DNA from: Sophora flavescens | Taxonomy: Eukaryota > Streptophyta > Magnoliopsida > Fabales > Fabaceae | Reading direction: 5' to 3' | NCBI GenBank assembly: GCA_030762895.1 | Contig: CM061070.1 | Location: 35,367,652 to 35,431,651 of the forward strand | Length of the DNA: 64,000 nt | Part shown: positions 10,447 through 20,983 of the stretch, in pieces | Layout of the letters: each line of letters starts with the position of its first letter | Numbering within the stretch: position 1 is the stretch's first letter | Notes under the pieces: model-generated | Seen by the model: the letters and a program-made list of their open reading frames with translations, nothing else | The model's database searches: none | Told to the model about the DNA's origin: nothing | Position numbers and translations under genes: made by a program

Positions 10447-12813
10447 TCAATCGGGGTCGGCTGGGCGTAGAAGTGCAGGAACATTTCTCTTCCATGGGAG
10501 TCCTTCAAAGAGCCGATTCTGCTCGTATGACCAATTGCGCTTTCGCTTCACTCTTTTCACTCTAAGATTCATGGCCTTACTCCCTCCCGGCGGAAGTTTT
10601 GTTTCCACATGATGAGCAACTCCAACTTCATCACTACTGGGTGCATCATTTGCCATGTAAATCTTCGGAGTTGCTTCCATGTTGATCTCTTCCTTTACCA
10701 CTGGAGACGTTATATCGATCCTGCACACATGACTCATAAAAGGAGGGTTGTTATATGAGTTAGTCAATTTAAAATCTACCCTACCTTCCTCTACATTCAG
10801 AGAGAGTTTGCCATTCCTTACGTCTATTACCGCTCCAGCGGTGGCCAAGAATGGCCTTCCTAAAATGATGGGGAATTCAGAATTCCCTTTCATATCCAAT
10901 ACTAGGAAATCCGTAGGGATGAAAAATTTCCCTACCTTTTCAGGAACATTCTCTAGTATGCCTAGAGGATTCCTAGTCGAGCCATTCGCAAATTGTAAGG
11001 AGAATTTGAATGGACTCAACTCTTTGGTTCCCAACCTTTCCAAGATAGTGAGCGGCATCAAGCTCGCACTAGCCCCTAAGTCACATAAGGCTTGGTCTAT
11101 TTGCACTTTTTCAATCGAGCAAGCGATAGAGAAACTACCTGGGTCTTTCAGTTTAGGAGGCATATTAGTTTTTATCTTGATATTGTGCTCCTCAATTAAG
11201 CTTTTAGTCTCTATTTCTGCTTGCTTTCTCTTGACCAACTTTTGTGGGAAAGGTATTGGGGGTGGGTACGGTGGCGGAAGGACATACTTTGGTTCTTGCT
11301 CTGCATCTTCGTTCATGTCCTCCTCACACCCCACATCTTTTTCAGCCACCCCAAGCTTATCATCTCTCAAGTATATGGCATTACAATGCTCATTGGGATT
11401 AGCTTCGGGTTGCCCCGGGAATGTACCCTTAGGTCTGGAGTATTTGCTTGCTTGTTGGACAATCTGAGTTTCTAGCATCTTGTTGTGGATGACTAAGTTA
11501 TCTACCTTAGATGCTAGCTCTTTTATTGCCTTGTTTACTGCCCTACCTTATTGTCTAAACTCTTCATTTTTTTTTGTTTGAGTTTCAACAAAACTTTCCA
11601 ATAAAGACTCGAGTTTAGATTTCTGTACCTGAGGATACCCCGCTGCGGGTTTCCTATTACCTTGGCCCTCTTGGAACTCATGGTTTAGCGTGTTGCTGTA
11701 GTTCCCGTACGAGAGGTAAGGGCTGTTCTTCTTTCCTTGGTTGTAAGGATTTGGGGGAGTATAATTGGGCAACTTCGGGTTCGTGTCGTAGAAGTTGTGA
11801 CAAGAGTTCACTTGTTCCCCCGAAGCGCCGGATCCATGAGCAATACCACGTGGGCACTCCATTATGTCATGTCCCTGCACTCCACAAATCTCACAAACAA
11901 TGTTAGTAGCACCTATTGGACTCACATTAGACCTTTCGAGCTGATCAAAGCGTTTATTCAGTGAGTCTATTTTAGACATGATAAGATCAGTGCTATTCAT
12001 TTCAAACTTACCCCCCGAAATCTTTTTCGGGTTATTACCTCTTTCTGAACCCCATTGGTGGTAGTTGGTGGCAACGTTTTCAATGATGTTGAATGCCTCA
12101 GTCAGAGGCCTATTCATAAAAGCTCCACCAGCTGCGGAATCGAGTGACACCTTCGAAGAGTAATCCAATCCGTTGTAAAAGGTGTGCACTAATAACCACC
12201 TCTCGAGTCCATGATGTGGGCAAGACTCCAGCAGTCCCTTGTAGCGATCCCAAGCTTCTGACAAGCATTCTCCGTCCTTTTGGAAGAAGCCAGTGATCTG
12301 GGCTCGAAGGTAAGCCGTCTTGGAGGGAGGGAAAAATTTCTCCAAGAATGCCTGCTCCCGTTGGTCCCAAGTCAACAAGGTATTAGCGGGTATTTGCTTC
12401 AGCCAAGCTTTCGCCTTTCCAGTAAGGGATGAGGGGAACAACCTCAAGCGAATAGCATCAACCGGGATGCCTTGAATTCTAACTGCATCGGTGAACTCCA
12501 AGAATGTCTCCACGTGATCAGTCGGATCCTCCGAGGGCAGTCCTCTGAATTGATGTTGCCTAATCATGTTGATTAGCATAGGCGGTATAGTGTAGTTCTC
12601 TGCCTCAATCTCTGGCGTAGAAATCCCTGTTCGCAAACCCCTAACATTTGGGGCTGTGTAGTCCTTCAATGGTTTGGTATCCGGGAGATTCGCCATTGGT
12701 GGAATGGGAATCAACTTTTCTCTCTCTCTTTGTAGTCTCCTACGTCTATGAAAGGTCCTTTTGACTTCGGTATCGATCTCACTAAGGTTTCCAAGAATTA
12801 GGGATCTTTGCAT
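10447..12813 (-). pseudogene. Gag-protease ORF with one shared stop, unit 3
   Basis: This is the best preserved coding copy in the array. Gag runs from the ATG at 12813 to about 11548 without a break and includes a capsid region (LFPSSLTGKAKAWLKQIPA), the knuckle CEICGVQGHDIMECP and the conserved NSCHNFYDTNPK segment. A TAA (CAA in the plus-strand copy) near 11547 separates it from a 343-codon stretch ending at 10447 that has the basic PPPYPPPIPF linker and the protease with CDLGASASLMPL and ILGRPFLATAGA. Without the TAA the frame would be continuous. No polymerase domains follow before the 3' UTR. Confidence 0.88.
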
Positions 12814-12843
12814 AAAAACACAGAGAGATAGATACTCAAGAAG

Positions 12844-12888
<45 letters not shown>

Positions 12889-12968
12889 AACAAATAATAA
12901 AATCAAATAAAAAGAGAAGGTCCAGAAAAATCAATTTAAAAATTAAATTGAGATTCGAGAAAGCACAG

Positions 12969-12986
12969 TCCCCGGCAACGACGCCA
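12969..12986 (-). promoter_or_regulatory. Primer-binding site, tRNA-Asp type (unit 3)
   Basis: Minus strand TGGCGTCGTTGCCGGGGA matches the tRNA-Asp 3' end with one C to T change at a CG step. It lies six bases from the LTR starting at 12993. Confidence 0.88.
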
Positions 12987-12992
12987 AATACT

Positions 12993-14372
12993 TGATAGTA
13001 TGCGTGCGATCCGGCAAGTGTACCGGATTGTCGCCAAGTAATAAAAAGTTATCGATCCCATAGAGACCGTGATCTCAAATCGCAACTAATTACTAAATCG
13101 ATAAAACTGGACTTTAGAAAAGAGATTTTTAAAAGGTTTTTGATATTTGAAATAAGAGATAACTTAAAATCAGAATCAAGTAAAACAGAATGTAAATCAG
13201 TTTATGGTTTTTCAGATCTAAATGAATTCCAGGGAATTTGGGTTACCAACAAGGTTGATTATGTTACTAAATTGATTATCCCTTGTTAATTATCGAAATT
13301 ACCTTGAAGGCGAATTTATCCTCAAATAGTTTAAGCTCCCTCTCGGGTTACAAAAACCGTGCCCAATTAAACCAACCCCTACTCTCGTGGTAGTCGAATT
13401 TAGGTTGGACCCTTTGCGCTTTGTGACAATTCGTTAATCCTCGAAGGACGGCTTCTAACTCTCGTGATTTCAGTCCTAAGTCTGATTCTATAGATCCGAT
13501 ACCTCAGTTCACCGCTAGGTTCCTCCTTAGAATATCTACGACACGTAAATAAGTGCGCACCAGATTTACGAGTAATTAAAATACTGGAAATCAGATCTAA
13601 AGTAAAATCGCAATTAACAAAGATTAAACATCAATTCATTATCATAAACAAACCTTGGGCATAGCCCCAATCCCTAGAAACTAAACTACTACTCAAACCT
13701 TGCCATGGTGATGACAAGCTTGGTTAACAACATGAGAATAAAAATCAGAAAAGAGAGGAGGGAGAAGAAGAGAGATCCTAAATAATAGCCTAAGAGTAGC
13801 AGCCCCAAAAAGTCTTCCAAAAGTGTCCCCAAGTCCTCAGCCTGATGCCATATTTATAGATTAGGGAAGTTTGAATCCCAATCTAACTCAAATTAGATCC
13901 AAATCAGTTGCTTCTGATCCAAGTAATGCGCGTCACGACCGTGATGGATTCTGCCTTGGGCGTTCCTTCAAATTTTGGTCTGTCACGGTCGTGATGCTCA
14001 TCACGGCTAGGCCGTGATCAGTTCTGACTTTTGAGGGTTTGGTCCAGCTGACATGTCACGGCTGTGATGGGCATCACGGCTAGGCCGTGACCAGTTCTGA
14101 CTTTTGCCTTCTTTCTTTTCAGCTTTGCTCGACCATGGCCGTGATGGGCTCTGTTTGGCTTATTTTCTTCACTTTTCAAGCCCCATCTTCATCCAATCTC
14201 CATCATGGTTGATCCTGAGCATTTAATCCTTAATTTCTGTAAAACAACACCACAAAAACCGCCTTACCCGTTCCAAGATAAAAACTAACGAAAATCAAAT
14301 TAAAAATGCCTAAACTATATGAAAATGCATGGAAAATAATAAAAAAAATATGAGGTGTAATTACACTCATCA
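12993..14372 (-). repeat. Family 1 LTR, outer 5' LTR of the array
   Basis: This 1380-bp LTR has TGAT...ATCA ends and closes the array on the right. It abuts the CACTA coding sequence directly (flank AAGAA, the presumed half of a target duplication whose partner is outside the window). TATAAATA is at 13858-13851 in the sense direction and the palindrome cluster at about 13932-14150. Two of its modules are shortened by deletions. Confidence 0.9.
13851..14150 (-). promoter_or_regulatory. LTR promoter: TATA box plus shortened palindrome cluster
   Basis: TATAAATATGGC follows, in the sense direction, two full and two shortened paired-palindrome modules. The loss of individual half-modules while the TATA context stays unchanged suggests the palindrome array contracts by slippage or recombination. 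Confidence 0.55.
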
Positions 14373-14427
14373 AAGAACTAGCCATTTCTTTATCGAGTAC
14401 AATCTCCATAAGTTCCTTCTTTGGGAT

Positions 14428-15522
14428 TGACACGCTGTCACACACTGGTCAAAAAGAACGAGTGGTTTAAAAACTGCAGTTAGGGCACGACAACTCGAGT
14501 ATCGTATCTCAAGGACTCTTGGATTGTTATTAACCTATGAATCAAATTGGGGGGAGGTTTAGGTTCAGCGAAAGAAAAATTGATTAAGAAAAACAGTGCG
14601 ATTAAGTGAGTATCAATAAGTTGAAACGATTAATCTTCTGTTTCGGTTTCCCAAATTCCAAGCCCTAAGCGGATTATAATCCCTTTTCGATTGTAGCAAC
14701 AATTAGACAAGCGCTATTGACACTACGAGATATATGTTCCTATTCCGAATTAAGCAAACGGATTAAGACCCTCGTGAATTAAGCAAACACGATTGAACAC
14801 ATGCGAATTAAGCACACACGATTAGCGTATAGGAACATACAATCATCGAAATTAATCAATACTATTCTATATAACTTGAATTAAGCAAACAAGACATATA
14901 AGATAATATTGAAAGGGAAAAGCAATAAGATTGGGAATTATAGAACCTCAAGTGCGGCGGAAACCGATTACAACAGACTAATCTCAGGGAATTAGTTCTC
15001 CATTACAAACGTAACACAAAACCTCAAAAGTAATTCGTAGCAGTGAATATGAAAGGTTCTCCCTAATCTGCCCTAAAACATCAATTTATAACTTTCAGAA
15101 TCTGCACCCGCTCGCGAGGCGAATATTAAAAGTGGCGCGAGTTCAAAATTGGGTTCTCGCGAGGCGAGATGATGATTCGCGAGGCGAGACAGAAAGGGTG
15201 ACTGTTGCTGTTCAGGCTGGTCTTCAGGCTCACCAGGCGAGTAGCTTCTCGCGAGGCGAAACTTCCAGAATTGCATTTTCCACTGTTTTCTTCATTCCCT
15301 TGACTCTAAGTGCTTCCCTTTTAACCTGAAAATATGAAATAGCATTAAACGCTTTATTTGACTGAAAATTAACTAAAATGCCCTAAACTACTTAAGAAAC
15401 TCAAAATGTTGCTTGAGGATGGTTAAATCCAAATTTGGGCGAAAACGAGATTAAACTCGAATAATTAGCACAAAAACCACAGTCTTACTAGTTATAAAAC
15501 TATATGAGCCAGAGGCTTATCA
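14428..15522 (-). repeat. Solo LTR with CGCG palindromes (related to family 3)
   Basis: A 1095-bp sequence flanked by GGGAT on both sides (14423-14427 and 15523-15527). Read on the minus strand it starts TGATAAGCCTCTGGCTCATA, like family 3 LTRs (56333-57857, 60747-62270), and shares with them the CTCGCGAGGCGAG palindromes next to a TATA box. The other end differs (…GTGTCA). There is no internal region, so this is a solo LTR left by recombination. Removing it with one GGGAT restores the CACTA reading frame (GDELYIP joined to KKELMEIV). Confidence 0.9.
15080..15265 (-). promoter_or_regulatory. TATA box and CTCGCGAGGCGAG palindromes of the solo LTR
   Basis: In the sense (minus) direction about three pairs of CTCGCGAGGCGAG-like palindromes (15262-15108) precede TTATAAATTG at about 15093-15084. 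The order is the same as in the full family 3 LTRs. Function as a U3 regulatory array is inferred from position only. Confidence 0.5.
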
Positions 15523-16140
15523 GGGATATACAGTTCGTCACCTGGCTTGGCATCATGTTCCAACCTTACCAAAGCTGCGTCGTTCTCCATGGTCACAACC
15601 TGTATAGCCAGAAGTTTAAAAACATCACCAGGTGCCCCTTTGTCGATCCCCTAAATAACAAAGATATATATTAGTAATCACAAATAAGTTATTTCATTCG
15701 TAATTAATTAAATGGTCAAATGAATACCTTGGCAGGAGCAGACATCTCTAGTCTTCCTGGATCTGACCTTTTAGGCAGAATATCATTTCCAACATCCTAA
15801 AAAAAATAAAAATAAAGCATCATCTTTAAACAATATTAAATAATTTCAACTATAAATATTGAAAAACACAACTAACTGAATACCTCAGATGCAACAAGAA
15901 ACCTCACCAGTCTTCTTGGATAGGGGATGAAGTTACCGGGGACCTGACCCACTGTTTGAACCTCCTCAGTGGGCACAGGGACTCGAGCATCAACATCTCG
16001 AATAATCTCAACAACGACCCTCACCTGATCATCCGGTAATAATGATGATATATGGTATTACCGAAGTTATTATGTGCCTTCCCCAATGCCACTAAGCGGC
16101 GATCATGATGATCATCAACATACAACTCACACCTATCAAG

Positions 16141-16147
16141 GTCGTCG

Positions 16148-16198
<51 letters not shown>

Positions 16199-16199
16199 A
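16141..16199 (-). repeat. GAT/ATC trinucleotide run coding poly-aspartate
   Basis: A run of about 18 TCA/ATC triplets within the TNPA-like gene encodes an uninterrupted acidic tract on the minus strand. Triplet slippage keeps frame, so the length may vary between copies. Confidence 0.85.
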
Positions 16200-17764
16200 C
16201 GTCATCATCATTTTCAGGCTGATGAGGAGGATCACATGAGCCTTTAGTGCTCACATGGACTGAGGGTTGGACAGAGGGTTGGGCACCTGTCATCTGCTGG
16301 GACATATAATTCAATATTGCCAGCTACTGGGCAAACTGCTCGGCCATCTCCTGTCTAAGCTCAGCTGCAATCTCCTGTTTTAGCCGTTCTCTATCTGCAT
16401 CAACATCCCTGTGGCATTGGTGTGAAGATGAACCATGGTATTGGCGAATGTCGATGCCCTGTCCAACACCAATGACACGGCCCGGGTGGTCTGGTTTACC
16501 GATGGCAGTAGCTAAGATATCATCGCGTCCTCTAGGAACAAAGGTTCCTTGGGTTACCTGCTCGTCCAAGGCATCCTATAACATATAAAATATCAGGTCA
16601 CATTACAATTCGGTAACAATGTTAAAATGACAATTACAATTCAAACTATACTTACAATCTTCTCAGCTACTTGGTTGGCCTCCTCAGATGTATACTGTCC
16701 CGTTTTTCTTTGTCGGGCGCTCTTCCATTTACGATGGCGTGGGGGTGGAGGTGGATCAACAACTTCTGGACAATTTTCAGCGTTAGGATCTGCCTGAGAT
16801 GCTCTTTCCTGAAATGCTTTCTTTTCCTCTTCCACCATTATCTGACCAAGTTTTTTATATCCCCCACGAGACAGTACATGGGGGTAGACATTCTTGCTTT
16901 GGTTTTCCTGCCCCTTTTTCCTCTTCTCCTGTTATAAATAGAAGACAATTAAATTATATAAGTAAATAAAATTAATGAAATTACATAAATTTAGAGACAA
17001 ATTAAATAAGTTAACCTGAAAGCTGGGATCATGTCGGCTCTGAACAAAGCGATCCCACGTCGCTTGGTCAAGAAACGGGTACACCTCAAGTGGGTTCTTT
17101 TCACATGTTGGATTGAATACATAGTATCTGCCCAGGTCGACCTTAAAATCCCTCCAACGCTCACCAGCATACTTTATCAAACGCTTCTTCATATCCGTCG
17201 TATCCGGTATGTCAAAGGTGAGCTACATTAACACCAAAAGAATCAACGAATTACTGTATGATATTAATAAGATTAAAATAAAGTAGATACAGACAAACAC
17301 AGGACGTAAAAGTATAGATACCAGAATACTCTCCCATATCCGATCCTTCATGTCCGCCGGTACATCTTTCCAATTATCAAAAAGTATACTAGGCCTGCTT
17401 CTAGCAAGGGTCGCCACAAAACTGTTAAACTGCTTTGTCATTGGCCCAATAGGATTGAGGTTATTATCAAAGTCTATTCTTATCCTTTGATTTGAACCAC
17501 GGTCGGCAGTCAAATTCCTCATTCGTGTGTCACGTCTACCATTTCACCCGTAGACGGGGTCTCTGACCTACTGCATGAATGAGGGATATCCTCAGGATCA
17601 GCCATGTATACCTGTTTAAACGAAAAAAAACTTGTTAATATGTCAGGATAAATATCAAACATAACTTATAAATATCGGTCAACGTACGTAAACATAACTT
17701 ATAAATATCAACGTAAACATATAATATGACTTTAAACATAATTCAAACTAAACTTACATTGTGG

Positions 17765-20700
17765 TCAATTAGTAAAGTTCTCCCATAACCCTTATGGGTG
17801 ATCATTACGAGTAGCATGTACATCATCCACTTCATTTTCCTCATTGAAATTAGGCACCCGTGTTGAGAAAGAAGGAGTATCAGAAATATCAAGAGTTGAA
17901 TCTTGATTTCCCTCACTACCATTATACATGTTTTTTCCTTGGAGAACCACTGACTACCTTTTGTTAGAAGGATCACGGATATAAAACACTTGTTTTACTT
18001 GGGTTGCCATGATGAAAGGCTCTTCTATATTACCTACCTTATTAAGGTCCACCAATTTGAATCCTAACTCATCGGTTTGCACACCATTGTTACTATTGAC
18101 CCACTGACATTTAAAAACAGGTACTCTAAACTTCGTGTAATCAACCTCCCATATCTCTTTAATGATTCCAAAGTATGAAGCGGATGCCACAACAGGGTTT
18201 TTATCTTTCGAACTACAGAAATGCATGGACTCAGCGACGACCATAACCCCACTGTTTTGCATAGTACTTTTGTCATCCTGGGACTTTGTATAGAAGGAAA
18301 ACTTAATGATATCGTACCCACTCGAGCATATGACATCAAAGTTAGGCCCCTGTGATAGCCATTTTAATGTATCAGAATCAATACCATCCTTTGTAATTTT
18401 TTCTCTAAGCCAGTTCAAGAAAGTCTTGTTATGCTTGTTCAAACACCATTTTTCATTCATTCTAGGGTAAGTTTCATTGATGATGCTTTTGTGCTCACAT
18501 AAGTATGGTTCAACCTCATCAGTGTTATTCAATATATACAAATGTGCTTGAAGCACTTTCTCCCGATCCATGCTCTTAACAGTGATACCTCGTGTACCCT
18601 TACCATAATATCTTCCTTCGTGACGAGACTTCGGAAGCCCTACAGTTTCCGCTTCTGACATGTAGTCTGTACAAAACTCAATAGCTTCTTCTGCAACATA
18701 CCTTTCAACAATAGATGCTTCAGGACGGTGTGGATTATTCATATATCCTTTTAAGATCTTCATGTATCGCTCAACCGGGTACATCCACCTTAAATAAACG
18801 GGGCCGCACAATCTAATCTCCCTCACTAGATGAACAATCAAATGAACCATGATGTCAAAAAATGAAGGTGGAAAACACATCTCCAATTAGCACAAGATAA
18901 TGGCTGCCTCATTTTCCAAGTCATCCAACTTTTTAGTGTCAATGACCTTGCTACATAAAGCATTGAAGAATAAGCATAACCTAGTAGTGGCATGTCTGAC
19001 TTTTTTAGGCAAGATGTCACGAATGGCCACCGGTAGTAGTTGTTGCATCAAGACATGACAATCATGAGACTTTAAGCCAACTAATTTGAGATCTTTCATT
19101 GAGACAAGTCTTTTGATATCTGAAGAGTAACCCTGTGGCACTTTGACTCCATGTTTTGATAAAGTATGACATGCTGGGGGGGAAAATAAGTCTTCTTATC
19201 CCCCACTTTATGTGGAGCTAACTGCTCTCGTATACCCATCGCAACTAGATCCAGACGAGCATTCACACCATCCTTTGTCTTGCCTTGAATGTTGAGAAGC
19301 GTTCCGATTAAACTGTCACACATATTTTTCTCCACATGCATCACATCAATACAATGTCTTACATCAAGCTTGCACCAGTATGGAAGATCAAAGAAGATCG
19401 ACCTCTTCTTCCATATTTTCTTCTCGGTAGCCTTCCTCTGGGTCTTCCCATAGATAACATTAGTGTTATTCACCCTTTCATAAACTTTCTCTCCAATCAA
19501 GGCCACCGGAGCAATTTCATTCTCCGGAAGTCCATTAAAAGTTTTTCTCAATCTACGATAAGGATGATTACGTCGGAGAAATATTCGATGCCCATGGTAA
19601 ACTGTCTTCCTTCCATGTTGCAGTTGATGGTAACATGTGCCTTCTTCACATATTGGACATGCTTTATGCCCCTTAACACTATACCCACACAGGTTCCTGT
19701 ATGCTGGAAAGTCATTGATGGTGCAAAATAACATGGCATGCAATCTTAATGTCTCACGGCAATACCCCTCGATCACTTCAGTGCCTTCATCCCACAACAT
19801 TCTCAAGTCTTCAATCAAGGGACTCAGATAAACATCAATATCATTTCTTGGCTGTTTAGGACCCGAAATTATCATACTTAACATAATGTATTTGCGCTTC
19901 ATGCACAACCAAGGAGACAGGTTGTAAATTACCAGGAGAACAGGCCATGAACTATGAATACTAATTAAGTTTCCATATGGATTCATTCCATCGGTAGCAA
20001 GTCCAAGCCTGAGGTTTCTGGGCTCATTGCCGAAATCCGGAAACAAACTATCAATTCTCTTCCATTGCAAAGAATCGGTCGGATGGCGAAGCTGTCCATC
20101 ACACTTCCTCTCATCTGCATGCCATCTAATGTTCTTTTTGCGCCATTTACATTAGCAAACAATCGCTTGAATCGCGGAATCACGGGAAGATACCATAACA
20201 TCTTCGCAGGAGGACCTTTGGTGACCACATCACAACTAGAATCACCATCCTTCACTTTGTAGCGTGATACCCCACACCTGGGGCACTCGTGCATCTCTTC
20301 AAACTTTTTCCTGTACAATATACAATCATTAGGGCAAGCGTGTATTTTCTTATACTCCATACCCATCGGACACAATATCTTCTTCACCTCATAGTTTTGA
20401 GATGGCAACGTGTTACCTTCTGGAAGCATGTCTTTCAACAACTCAAGCAATTCGGTAAAGCTTTTATCGCTCCACCCATTTCTCGCCTTCACATTGAACA
20501 ATCTTAACACCGCTGACTACTGTGTGAAATTAGTGCACCCCGGATACAAAGCCACATCCGCATCACTGCACAAAGTATCATACACATGTGCGTGCCGAAA
20601 AGACTCTTGCCCAACATCACGGATCATGTCCTCTAGTCCATCGTCCATATCCACGTCATCAACTTCCTCTCTATCCAACTTCCTCGACCTGTCTAACGAT

Positions 20701-20933
20701 TCACCATGACATATCCATGTTGTATAACTCTTGCAAATCCCCTCACAAATAAGATGATCACGTATCTCCTCAGCTTCTAGTCGTCTCTCATTCAAACAGT
20801 TAACACAAGGACAATAAAACCTTTTGTTACCACTATCAAGAGCTTTTTTTTTTTTTGCAAACTGTAGAAAATCTTCCACTCCATTCTCATACTCATCACT
20901 TGTCCGTCTAGCATTCATCCAACCACAATCCAT
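17765..20933 (-). pseudogene. CACTA TNP2-type transposase, decayed
   Basis: The frame starts at the ATG at 20933 (MDCGWMNARRTSDEYENGV), a typical transposase-associated N-terminal domain with CPCVNC near residue 40. The TNP2 core follows (HECPRCGVSRYKV, LATDGMNPYGN, GHKACPICEE, KLDVRHCIDVMHVEKNMCDS), then a DUF4218-like segment (LCGPVYLRWMYPVERYMKIL) and a DUF4216-like segment (WEVDYTKFRVPVFKCQWVN). Breaks include a TAG at about 20517, frame changes near 20130 and 19170, and TAG for TGG at about 17954. Proteins of this family catalyse CACTA excision and insertion; this copy could not make the full enzyme. Confidence 0.88.
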
Positions 20934-20983
20934 GACTAAAACCAATAACTTCGTACTTAGTCCAACATATTCATCAACCACTT

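Larger units (their letters stand above)
1..14372 (-). mobile_element. Tandem array of non-autonomous Athila-like LTR retrotransposon (family 1)
   Basis: Three internal regions (1-1022 partial, 2444-7208, 8625-12992) alternate with three LTRs (1023-2443, 7209-8624, 12993-14372), all on the minus strand. Each of the first two LTRs abuts a tRNA-Asp PBS on its left and a PPT on its right, so it is the 5' LTR of one unit and the 3' LTR of the next. No target-site duplication separates the units. This is the product expected from unequal LTR-LTR recombination or template switching, not from separate insertions. Units encode gag and aspartic protease only. The right end abuts CACTA coding sequence at 14373 (flank AAGAA); the left end lies outside the window. 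The Athila-like call rests on the tRNA-Asp PBS and the DLGAS protease motif. Confidence 0.9.
14373..17605 (-). pseudogene. CACTA TNPA-like gene (Transposase_24 family), interrupted
   Basis: Exon-like blocks run from the ATG at 17605 (MADPEDIPHSCSRSE) through SILFDNWKDVPADMKDRIWE, RWRDFKVDLGRYYVFNP, KTGQYTSEEANQVAEKIVS and DILATAIGKPDHPGRVIGVG, which is the hallmark of plant Transposase_24 proteins. A poly-aspartate run and C-terminal blocks (RLEMSAPAK; DAALVRLEHDAKPGDELYIP) follow. Blocks are separated by short A/T-rich introns. The last exon continues across a solo LTR (14428-15522) as KKELMEIVLDKEMASSL and is then cut by the family 1 array. A frame break lies near 17530. In En/Spm systems such proteins bind the subterminal repeats; that role is inferred here. 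Confidence 0.8.
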
